Below, one piece after another: positions 21,435 through 27,670 of a DNA stretch of 35,492 nucleotides (position 1 is the first letter of the stretch; each line of letters starts with the position of its first letter). Origin of the DNA: Micromonospora okii (GTDB taxonomy: Bacteria > Actinomycetota > Actinomycetes > Mycobacteriales > Micromonosporaceae); assembly GCF_020884795.1 (NCBI RefSeq), contig NZ_BBZF01000016.1, positions 327,068 to 362,559 on the forward strand, read 5' to 3'. The notes under the pieces were generated by a model. It did no database searches. It was not told where the DNA came from and saw nothing but the letters and a program-made list of their open reading frames with translations. Position numbers and translations under genes: made by a program.

Positions 21435-22465
21435 GGGCAGGACGGGTGGGGCGACCAGGTCCGGCGGCGCAGCCGGCCGGGGCCGCTCACCTCCACCGCG
21501 CAGCCGGGGGTCTCCGGGGTGCCGCCGTCCAGGTGGGCCAGCGCCTCCGCGGCGGCGTACCCCACCGCGGCGAGCAGGGTGGCCGTGCCGCAGGACTGGC
21601 CGGGGGCGTCGGTGGCGAGCTGGGCGGCGAGCGCGGGCCAGGCCGGGTCCCGGTCCGCCCGGTGCAGGTCGAGGCAGCGCAGGCAGGGCCCGGCCGGCGG
21701 GCGGACCAGCGGGCCGACCGTCGGCACCCCCTCCCGCAGGGTGAGCAGCAGGTGCGGCTGACGGCGCTGGGCGAAGCCGGCCGCGAGCAGCGCCGCCGGG
21801 CGGTCGATCCCGAGCTGGAGCACGAGGTCGGGTCGGCCGCCGCGCAGTGGACGGGTGGCGGTGCCGGGGGCCGACCGGTCCACCGCGTCCCGGGCGGCGG
21901 CGGCGAGCGGGCGGCCCAGGTCGGCGGCGGCCAGCCCGGTGCCGACCAGGTCGGCCGGGCGCACCGGCCCGGCCAGGTCGGGGTGCACGTGCCCGACCCC
22001 GGCCTGAGCCAGCGCGACGGTGACCGCCGCCCCGAGCCGGCCGGGACCGGTGACCAGCACCCGCGCGTCGCGGCGGCGGCGCAGCACCTGGGCCGGGGTG
22101 CCGGGCAGCGCGGACGCGGCCAGGGCCAGCGCCCCGGCCTCCGCGGTGAGTCGCTGCCGCGCCGGGCCGGCGAGGTCGCGGGGGAGCAGGGTGTGCGCGG
22201 GTACGACCAGCCCGGCGCCGCGCAACGCGTCGAGGAGCCCGCGCGCCTCCTCCCGGGGCACGTCGTCCCCGGCCGCGTGGGCGAGGACGAGGCGTTCGCT
22301 ACGGGTGCCGTCGAGCAGGTCCAGCACCCGCACGGCACGCGGGTTGGCCACCTCGACGAGGACGGCCCGGCCGGGCTCGATCCCGAGCTGGAGGGTGTGC
22401 CGGTCCCGCCAGAGGCGGGTCAGGCCGGGCAGGAGGGTGGGGCGGGGCGACACGGTACGGGTCAT
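21413..22465 (-). CDS. ThiF/E1-like protein, adenylation half degenerate
   Basis: A 350-residue protein with an N-terminal winged-helix-like part (LQLGIEPGRAVLVEVANPRAVRVLDLLDGTRS) and a C-terminal Rossmann region (ARVLVTGPGRLGAAVTVALAQAGVGHVHPDL) with zinc-type cysteines: CLRCLD and a final CPC. This is the layout of E1-like leader-binding proteins of thiazole/oxazole-modified peptide (TOMM) clusters and of ThiF/MoeB relatives. The nucleotide-binding Gly motif is only partly kept (GPGRLG). No YcaO cyclodehydratase or precursor peptide lies nearby, so a peptide-modifying role is not supported here. ATG 22465 is used; the frame continues to 22615, through the three DnaA-like boxes, without a better start. 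Confidence 0.75.
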   Translation of the reverse strand: MTRTVSPRPTLLPGLTRLWRDRHTLQLGIEPGRAVLVEVANPRAVRVLDLLDGTRSERLVLAHAAGDDVPREEARGLLDALRGAGLVVPAHTLLPRDLAGPARQRLTAEAGALALAASALPGTPAQVLRRRRDARVLVTGPGRLGAAVTVALAQAGVGHVHPDLAGPVRPADLVGTGLAAADLGRPLAAAARDAVDRSAPGTATRPLRGGRPDLVLQLGIDRPAALLAAGFAQRRQPHLLLTLREGVPTVGPLVRPPAGPCLRCLDLHRADRDPAWPALAAQLATDAPGQSCGTATLLAAVGYAAAEALAHLDGGTPETPGCAVEVSGPGRLRRRTWSPHPSCPCAGRGR

Positions 22466-22505
22466 GGCAACGAATAGTGACCGAATCCCTGCTGTCCGTC
22501 GATCG

Positions 22506-22567
22506 TTGTCCACAGGTGGGTACCGCCCTGCGCTGGGCTGTCCACAGCCTTCGCCGGGTTGTCCACA
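22506..22567 (+). promoter_or_regulatory. Three phased DnaA-box-like sites
   Basis: TTGTCCACA (22506-22514), CTGTCCACA (22538-22546) and TTGTCCACA (22559-22567) all point the same way. Each fits the high-GC actinobacterial DnaA box consensus. The starts are 32 and 21 bp apart, close to three and two helical turns, so the boxes face one side of the helix. Sites two and three are also short palindromes (GGCTGT-CC-ACAGCC and GGTTGT-CC-ACAACC), so an unrelated operator is an alternative. They sit just upstream of the ThiF-like gene start. Confidence 0.6.
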
Positions 22568-22618
22568 ACCGGCCGGTAACCCTGTCGCCCAGCCGACAGT
22601 ACGCGCAGCGCCCAAGCG

Positions 22619-22654
22619 AACGGGGGAGGGCGGCCACGGCCGCCCTCCCCCGTT
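22619..22654 (-). terminator. Perfect 17-bp hairpin after the zinc-ribbon gene
   Basis: AACGGGGGAGGGCGGCC (22619-22635) pairs perfectly with GGCCGCCCTCCCCCGTT (22638-22654), with AC between. It starts 16 bp beyond the stop of the minus-strand zinc-ribbon gene. A TTT run follows on the plus strand. It also insulates the DnaA-like boxes and ThiF-like gene from that transcript. Confidence 0.8.
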
Positions 22655-22670
22655 TGCCGACCCGTACGGG

Positions 22671-22838
22671 TCAGACCTTCGCCTTGCCCAGGATGCGGTT
22701 CACTGTTGTGCCGCAGACCGGGCACTTGCCCTTGGCCATGTTCATGCCGGTCTTCGAGACCTCGACGCGCCCCTCGAAGTCCCGCTTCTCCTTGCACTTG
22801 ACGCAGTATCCGTTGTAGGTCTGGGCCTGATCGGCCAC
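22671..22838 (-). CDS. Small zinc-ribbon protein (DUF5679-like)
   Basis: A 55-residue protein: MADQAQTYNGYCVKCKEKRDF with CxxC at Cys12 and Cys15, then KGKCPVCGTTVNRILGK with CxxC at Cys39 and Cys42. Four cysteines make a rubredoxin-like zinc ribbon; the tail is Lys-rich. It matches the short actinobacterial DUF5679 pattern, whose function is unknown; nucleic-acid or protein binding is plausible. GTG 22838 follows GAGGAGG with five bases spacing. Too short to have been found by a length cut-off of 60 residues. Confidence 0.85.
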   Translation of the reverse strand: MADQAQTYNGYCVKCKEKRDFEGRVEVSKTGMNMAKGKCPVCGTTVNRILGKAKV

Positions 22839-23356
22839 GGTGCCCTCCTCGTCTCGTCCGCCGGGTCAATCCGGTCCCGGCGGGTTGCCCGGCGCGGGCC
22901 ACGCGGGGCGCCAGCGCTGGGTGTTCTCCACGGCCACCCTCGTGACCGCTGGTTCGCGGACCCTACCCAGGTCCGGGCGGTTCCATGTCAGCCGTGCTTC
23001 GCCACTGTGAGCAAGTCGACGTCGAGAGTGTGCATGGCGAATAACGTCGGATAAGTCAGTTTGGCGGGGACACGCCGGATGAAACTGCTCAGATCGCCCA
23101 GGGGTGTGTCTCCCCGAGAGGCGGCGGACCGCCCGGTGATCACCTACGGTGAGGGTCGCGCCGCCCGCGCCCGGCCCACGATCGCCATGACCATCACGCA
23201 GCGTCTCAGTGACGGTCCGCAAGGTTTTTTTTCGGGACGCTCTCCCACCAACCATGACTTTCCGGGCGCGCGCGAGGGTGTTGACCCTTGCGGACCCCTG
23301 GTTGTTACCCATTAGCTTTCCTTCGTGACAGCAAACCGAGGTTGCGCGGCCCGCTG
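22839..23356. other. 518-bp gene-free region with a long-range inverted repeat
   Basis: No convincing gene. GGTCCGCAAGG (23214-23224) and CCTTGCGGACC (23286-23296) form an 11-bp perfect inverted repeat 61 bases apart. A T8 run (23225-23232), rare in such GC-rich DNA, follows the left arm at once. The right arm overlaps a possible -35 TTGACC (23281-23286) for the peptidase gene; a plausible -10 is near TTACCC (23305-23310). On the minus strand ATG 23035 opens a 15-codon frame (MHTLDVDLLTVAKHG), which I mention but do not annotate. The promoter of the zinc-ribbon gene must also lie here. Confidence 0.55.
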
Positions 23357-23887
23357 ATGGCAGGGGCGCGGCATCCGGTCGTCGAGGTACGGCGCAGCCA
23401 GCGCCGTCGACGCACGGTGTCCGCCTACCGCGACGGTGAGCGGGTCGTGGTGCTGATCCCCGACCAGTTCTCCCGCGCGGAGGAGAGCGAGTGGGTCGAC
23501 CGGATGCTGGCCCGGCTGGCGGCGCGGGAGGGGCGCTTCGCCCGCTCCGACGACGACCTGTTCGGCCGTGCCACCCGCCTCCGAGGGCTCTACCTGGCCG
23601 AGTACGGCGACCGGGCGATCCCCGTGAGCGTCCGTTGGGTGACCAACCAGAACGGTCGCTGGGGCTCCTGCACCCCCGCCGACCGGACCATCCGCATCTC
23701 GCACCGGATCCAGGACATGCCCGACTGGGTGATCGACTACGTCCTGCTGCACGAGCTGGCCCACCTCATCGTGCCCAGCCACAACGCCCGGTTCTGGGCT
23801 CTGGTCGGGCGCTACCCGAAGGCGGAGCGCGCCCGGGGCTACCTGGAGGGCGTGGCCGCCGCCTCCGGCAGCCCTCTCGGCGACTGA
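23357..23887 (+). CDS. YgjP/M48-type metallopeptidase-like protein
   Basis: A 176-residue DUF45/YgjP-family protein. The zinc motif HELAH (132-136) is followed by a third His in SHNARFW (His142), and before it comes the family signature RWGSCTPADRTIRISHRIQDMPDWVIDYVLLHELAHL. Such proteins are small cytosolic zincins related to SprT and the WLM group; substrates are mostly unknown. ATG 23357 gives the protein its natural start (MAGARHPVVEVRRSQRRRRTVSAYRDG), but the Shine-Dalgarno is weak (GAGG 14 bases upstream). The frame opens as early as 23288, inside the promoter-like region, so the longer start is unlikely. Confidence 0.88.
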   Translation: MAGARHPVVEVRRSQRRRRTVSAYRDGERVVVLIPDQFSRAEESEWVDRMLARLAAREGRFARSDDDLFGRATRLRGLYLAEYGDRAIPVSVRWVTNQNGRWGSCTPADRTIRISHRIQDMPDWVIDYVLLHELAHLIVPSHNARFWALVGRYPKAERARGYLEGVAAASGSPLGD

Positions 23888-24049
23888 CCCCGCTACCCCC
23901 GCGCCCTGCCGGCCCGCCCCGGATCGGCCTGCTCGGCCCTACCCTGCCTGGCTCGCCCCGCCCCGCCCCGCCCCGCCTGGCTCGCCCAGCCTTGCCCTGC
24001 TCCGCCCTGCCCCGCTCCGCCCTGCCCGGCTCGCTCCGACCGGGGGCTG

Positions 24050-24105
24050 CATGTCGGCGACATGGCGCGGTCTTGCGGAAAGGATCGCGCTATGTCGCCG
24101 ACATG
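24050..24105. repeat. Hairpin element, copy 1
   Basis: The left arm (24050-24072) begins CATGTCGGCGACATGGCGCG; the right arm (24083-24105) ends ATGTCGCCGACATG. All 23 positions pair in a plus-strand RNA if two G-U pairs are counted, with a 10-base loop, TTGCGGAAAG. Each arm also contains a near-perfect palindrome, CATGTCG-G-CGACATG. The flanks GGGGCTG and GCGTCGC are shared with copy 2. Confidence 0.85.
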
Positions 24106-24197
24106 GCGTCGCCGGGCCGGCCGCCCGGTGCTCCGCCTGGCCAGCGTCGGCGCTCCGGCCCGGCCAGGTGTCAGCCCTCCGGCCCGGTCTGGGGCTG

Positions 24198-24253
24198 CAT
24201 GTCGGCGACATAGCGCGGTCCTGCGCAAAGGATCGCGCCACGTCGCCGACATG
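24198..24253. repeat. Hairpin element, copy 2
   Basis: A second copy, 148 bp from the first, with arms 24198-24220 and 24231-24253 and loop CTGCGCAAAG. It differs from copy 1 at a few bases. In plus-strand RNA it has two A-C mismatches, which become G-U pairs in a minus-strand RNA. Spacing, loop length and flanks are kept, so it is an element of defined length, about 70 bp. Confidence 0.85.
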
Positions 24254-24269
24254 GCGTCGCGGCCCGCCC

Positions 24270-24354
24270 GGCCGGCCCGGTGCCCCGGCCGGCCCGGTGC
24301 CCCGGCCGGCCCGGTGCCCCGGCCGGCCCGGTGCCCCGGCCGGCCCGGTGCTGC
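24270..24354. repeat. Five 17-bp tandem repeats
   Basis: GGCCGGCCCGGTGCCCC occurs four times perfectly (24270-24337) and a fifth time with an altered end (24338-24354). The period of 17 is not a multiple of three, so the array is not coding. Perfect identity suggests recent expansion and probable variation between strains. Confidence 0.92.
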
Positions 24355-24391
24355 GGGTGGCCCGGGCGGGCGGCGGGGTTGCGTGGGCGCC

Positions 24392-24406
24392 TAGGGTCGG
24401 TGTGTG
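24392..24406 (+). promoter_or_regulatory. -10 element for a leaderless transcript
   Basis: TAGGGT (24392-24397) ends six bases before GTG 24404; the intervening CGGTGT holds no ribosome-binding site. The same TAGGGT-N6-GTG layout occurs in front of the M16 peptidase gene. Confidence 0.6.
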
Positions 24407-25009
24407 GCCCGACGTGTGGTGGTGGCGTTGCTCGGACCGGTGGCGTGGACGCCTCCGGGGATCGACCCGGCGGAGTGGCGTGCCGCGCTCGCCGAGGACG
24501 TGGTGGACCTGCTCGCCACACTCCAGGAGGTGGAGACCGCCATCGCGGCGACCCCGGAGGACCGGCCCCTGGCCGAGGCGGTCATCTGGCCCGGCATGGC
24601 CGTGTACGAGGTTCCCGCCGCCACCGGCACCGCCGTCCTGGCGGCGCTGACCGGGTACGACCAGGCTGCCGTCGTCGCCGCCGACGCCCCGGACCTGCCC
24701 GGCCTGATCGTCGGCAAGCTGCTCCGTCCGCTGACCACCCGCCCGGTCGCCGTCGCCCCTGCCCAGGGCGGCGGCCCCGGCCTGCTCGGCCTCGCGTCCC
24801 GGCTGCCCGCGCCGCCGTGGCTGCCCGAGCTCGACCTGGACAGCGCGCTCCCGGCCGAGGTGCGCCGGGCCGCCCCGCTGCCCGGGGACGTGGCGGTCAC
24901 CGCCGCGTGGCGGCGGATGCGCGGTCCGACCGACCTGGCCGCCCTCGACCCCGCCGTCGAGGGGTGGGAGGCGACCCGCGCCCTGCTCCCCGGCCACGAT
25001 CAGCGCTGA
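24404..25009 (+). CDS. Probable DUF2064-like / nucleotidyltransferase-fold protein
   Basis: A 201-residue protein. Early residues MARRVVVALLGPVAWTPPGI are followed by a helix WRAALAEDVVDLLATLQEVETAIAATPE, and later by a strand-turn-strand VAVAPAQGGGPGLLGLASRLPAPPWLP. The last resembles the PADDGGYxLLGL turn of DUF2064/CofC-like GT-A-fold transferases, but the acidic metal-binding pair is replaced by QGG, so activity is doubtful. The product may be a degenerate relative. It starts at a leaderless GTG, and nothing follows in the same direction before the convergent zincin gene. Assignment is by pattern only. Confidence 0.65.
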   Translation: MARRVVVALLGPVAWTPPGIDPAEWRAALAEDVVDLLATLQEVETAIAATPEDRPLAEAVIWPGMAVYEVPAATGTAVLAALTGYDQAAVVAADAPDLPGLIVGKLLRPLTTRPVAVAPAQGGGPGLLGLASRLPAPPWLPELDLDSALPAEVRRAAPLPGDVAVTAAWRRMRGPTDLAALDPAVEGWEATRALLPGHDQR

Positions 25010-25136
25010 CGCCTCCCAGGCCCGCCCCGGTCGTCGGAGCGGACCGGCGGCGGCCGTCGGTGCGGCGCGGCAGTGCGGCCATCGGCATGGCGGCCATCGG
25101 CATGGCGCGGTAGGGCGGCCGTCGGTGTGGCGGCGG

Positions 25137-26438
25137 TCAGGACTCCTCGGCGTCGTCCCCGGTGCCCTCCGGGCGCGGGCGCGGCGAGCCCGGGGCCTGC
25201 TCCGTCGGGCCGCCCGGCGCGCTGAAGTCGAAGGTCGCCAGCTCGTCGTCGAGGTCGAGCCGGGCCGTGGCGAACGCCACCGGGTCGGTGAAGTCGTCGT
25301 CGGAGGGGAGCAGGTCCGGGTGGCCCCAGACCGCGTCCCGGCCGGAGATCCCCCGGTGCTCGGTCAGCGCGGCCCACAGCGCCGCCGCCTCGCGCAGCCG
25401 GCGGGGCCGCAGCTCCAACCCGACCAGCGCGGCGAACGTCTGCTCGGCCGGCCCGCCCGCGGCCCGACGGCGGCGGAACGCCTCGCCGAGGCGCACCACG
25501 TTGGGCAGGCGCTGCCCGGCGGCGCTGTCCACCACGTGGCAGACCCAGCCCTCCACCAGGGCGAGCGCCGTCTCCAGGCGGGCCAGCGACGCCTTCTGCG
25601 CCGGGGTGTCCTCCGGGGTGAAGATCCCCTCCAGGGCGATGGCCTGCATCGACTCGGGATCGGTCGGGTCGACCCGGCCCATCGCCTCCTCGATCGCCTC
25701 CCGGTTGACCCGGATGCCCGAGGCGTACGTCTCCACGGCGGTGAAGACGTGCCCGCGCAGCCACGGCACGTGCTCGAAGAGGCGCTGGTGCGCCGCCTCG
25801 CGCAGGGCGACGTAGAGACGCACCTCGTCCTCGGGCAGCTCCAGGCCCTGGCCGTACGCCCGGATATTGGCCGGGATCAGCGCGGCCGTGCCGGCCGGGC
25901 CGAGCGGGAGCCCGATGTCGCCGGCGGAGAGGACCTCCGCGGCCAGCGAGCCGAGGGCCTGGCCGAGCTGCCCGCCGAAGAGCGCGCCGCCCAGCGTGGC
26001 GACCATCGACTGCATCGGGCCGAGCTTGGCGCGCGCCTCCGGCGGCACGAGGTCGCCCATCGCGCCGACCATCCGGCTGGCCACCGGGTCGCAGAGCTTG
26101 CGCCAGACGTCGAGGGTCTTGTAGATCCACTCGTTGCGGTTCCAGGCCAGCGACGTGCGGATGCCCGTCGGCCAGGCGGTCTCCGGCTCCAGCCAGAGGT
26201 CGGCCAGGCGCAGCGCCTCCTCGACCGCGTGGCGCTCGTACGGCGAGACCGCCGGGTCGCCCGTGGCGGCGAGCTGGCTGGCGGCCACCTGCCGGGCCAG
26301 GTCCCAGTTGACCGGCCCGCTGCCCGGCGCGGAGAGCAGGTGCTGCAACTGCGACATGAACTGCTGCATCTGCGCGGGATCGTTGGGGTCTGGTGGTTGC
26401 CCACCCGGGAGCGCGAAACCGAACGGAATATCAGGCAC
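25137..26438 (-). CDS. DUF2342 zincin-like protein (putative zinc metalloprotease)
   Basis: A 433-residue protein of the Zincin_2/DUF2342 family, sometimes called F420-biosynthesis-associated hydrolase. The motif REAAHQRLFEHVPWLRGHV (about 212-230, His217 and His223) is the family's metal-site helix; the classical HExxH is not present. The N-terminus is Gln/Met/Pro-rich (PNDPAQMQQFMSQLQHLL) and the C-terminus is acidic. In mycobacteria the homologue (Rv3195) likewise sits beside the PDZ protease gene, divergent from it. GTG 26438 is chosen because TACCGT lies six bases upstream on the minus strand, giving a leaderless transcript. The biochemical role is not established. Confidence 0.88.
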   Translation of the reverse strand: MPDIPFGFALPGGQPPDPNDPAQMQQFMSQLQHLLSAPGSGPVNWDLARQVAASQLAATGDPAVSPYERHAVEEALRLADLWLEPETAWPTGIRTSLAWNRNEWIYKTLDVWRKLCDPVASRMVGAMGDLVPPEARAKLGPMQSMVATLGGALFGGQLGQALGSLAAEVLSAGDIGLPLGPAGTAALIPANIRAYGQGLELPEDEVRLYVALREAAHQRLFEHVPWLRGHVFTAVETYASGIRVNREAIEEAMGRVDPTDPESMQAIALEGIFTPEDTPAQKASLARLETALALVEGWVCHVVDSAAGQRLPNVVRLGEAFRRRRAAGGPAEQTFAALVGLELRPRRLREAAALWAALTEHRGISGRDAVWGHPDLLPSDDDFTDPVAFATARLDLDDELATFDFSAPGGPTEQAPGSPRPRPEGTGDDAEES

Positions 26439-26537
26439 GGGTCTACGGTACGCGGGCCGCGCCCCAGGTCGCGCCCACCGGCGTTGCGCTGAGGGCGAAG
26501 TCCCCGTCACCGTCGGGGCCGCGACGCAACCGCTCGG

Positions 26538-26553
26538 TACGCTCACCGCCATG
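26538..26553 (+). promoter_or_regulatory. -10 element of the PDZ/Lon protease gene
   Basis: TACGCT (26538-26543) ends seven bases before ATG 26551; no Shine-Dalgarno occurs in CACCGCC, so the mRNA is probably leaderless. It diverges from the zincin promoter about 90 bp away. Confidence 0.5.
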
Positions 26554-27564
26554 AGACGTCGCGGCCTGACCGTCCTGCTGGGTGCCCTGCTGACCGCCCT
26601 GCTCAGCTTCGGCGTGCTCAACGCGCCCCTCCCGTACGTGGTGCTGGGCCCCGGGCCGACGGTCAACACGCTGGGCACCGCCGACGGCAAGGAGGTCATC
26701 CAGGTCAGCGGGCGGGCGACGTCCACCTCCGCCGGCCAGCTCCGGCTGACCACGGTCGGCGTGCAGCCCACGGTACGGCTGCGCTCGGCGCTGGCCGGCT
26801 GGTTCTCCTCGGACGAGGCGGTGGTGCCGCGCGAGCTGGTCTACCCGCCGGGGGAGACCCGCCAGGAGGTCGAGCAGCGCAACGAGGCGGACTTCCGCAA
26901 CTCCCAGACCAGCGCGGAGACGGCGGCGCTGCGGGCGCTGGGCTACCCGGTCCGGGTGGTCGTCGACTCCGTGACGGCGGACGGCCCCGCCGCCTCGGCG
27001 CTGCGGGCCGGCGACGTCGTGACCTCGGTCGACGGCACGCCGGTGACCAGCGCCGGCCGGCTCATCGAGCTGATCCGTGGCAAGCCGGCCGGCACCACGC
27101 TGACCATCGGGTACACCCGCGACGACGCCGCCGCCACGACCCGGGTCACCAGCCGGGAGACGAACGGCCGGCCGCAGATCGGGGTCGACATCGCGCAGCA
27201 GCAGCCGCACCCGTTCACCCTCTCCATCGACCTGAACGACATCGGCGGGCCGAGCGCCGGCCTGATGTTCGCCCTCGGCATCGTGGACAAGCTGGAGCCG
27301 GCCGACCTCACCGGCGGGAAGATCATCGCCGGCACCGGCACCATCGACGACGAGGGTCGGGTCGGCCCGATCGGCGGGATCGCGCAGAAGCTCGTCGGCG
27401 CGAAGGACGCCGGGGCCACGGTCTTCCTGGTGCCGGAGGGCAACTGCGCGGAGGCCGTGCGCAATCCGCAGCCCGACCTGCCGCTGCTGAAGGTGGGTTC
27501 GCTGGACGAGGCGCTGAAGACCCTGGAGACCCTCCGGGCCGGGGGAGACCCCGTCCGCTGCTGA
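26551..27564 (+). CDS. Membrane-anchored PDZ and Lon-type protease (YlbL-like)
   Basis: A 337-residue protein with an N-terminal membrane anchor (LTVLLGALLTALLSFGVL), a PDZ domain (about 133-200: VVVDSVTADGPAASALRAGDVVTSVDGTPV) and a C-terminal Lon (S16) proteolytic domain with the Ser/Lys dyad: DIGGPSAGLMFAL (Ser235) and GGIAQKLVGA (Lys280). The anchor and orientation put the protease outside the cytoplasm. There is no ATPase domain, so it degrades or processes without ATP. Homologues are conserved in actinobacteria next to UPF0182 genes (Rv3194c/Rv3193c), as here. Confidence 0.95.
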   Translation: MRRRGLTVLLGALLTALLSFGVLNAPLPYVVLGPGPTVNTLGTADGKEVIQVSGRATSTSAGQLRLTTVGVQPTVRLRSALAGWFSSDEAVVPRELVYPPGETRQEVEQRNEADFRNSQTSAETAALRALGYPVRVVVDSVTADGPAASALRAGDVVTSVDGTPVTSAGRLIELIRGKPAGTTLTIGYTRDDAAATTRVTSRETNGRPQIGVDIAQQQPHPFTLSIDLNDIGGPSAGLMFALGIVDKLEPADLTGGKIIAGTGTIDDEGRVGPIGGIAQKLVGAKDAGATVFLVPEGNCAEAVRNPQPDLPLLKVGSLDEALKTLETLRAGGDPVRC

Positions 27565-27670
27565 GGCGACGCGTGTCCGCCCCGGTGACCGTGGGCCGCC
27601 GCTCTCAGGAAGACCCCGTACTCTGGGTGCCTGGTCGGAGCCGATCACATCGAGCGTGCGGAGCCAAACA

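Larger units (their letters stand above)
23888..24403. other. 516-bp repeat-rich spacer without genes
   Basis: I find no supportable gene. The first ~150 bp are low-complexity C-rich DNA with CGCCC runs (around 23957-23977) and CTGCCC/CTCGCCC repeats. Two copies of a 23-bp-stem hairpin element follow (24050-24105 and 24198-24253), and then five 17-bp tandem repeats (24270-24354). Open frames here, in several phases, only reflect lack of stops in GC-rich repeats. The spacer ends at the promoter of the next gene. Confidence 0.75.

Noticed and set aside
21413..22465. Ribosomally made peptide (TOMM) biosynthesis cluster
   Set aside because: No YcaO, dehydrogenase or precursor peptide gene in the flanking 10 kb.
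22506..22567. Chromosomal replication origin
   Set aside because: Only three boxes, no AT-rich unwinding region, and no dnaA/dnaN nearby; kept as a regulatory or titration site instead.
23021..23035. A 15-codon minus-strand ORF (MHTLDVDLLTVAKHG) as a leader peptide
   Set aside because: No ribosome-binding site, no attenuator-like structure and no gene directly downstream on that strand.
24270..24354. CRISPR or rolling-repeat origin (iterons)
   Set aside because: Head-to-tail 17-bp units without spacers and no replication initiator gene near by.
23939..24997. Open frames of 110-350 codons on both strands in the repeat spacer
   Set aside because: They run through tandem repeats and hairpin elements, contain only Arg/Pro/Gly-rich or repeated peptides, and have no ribosome-binding sites.
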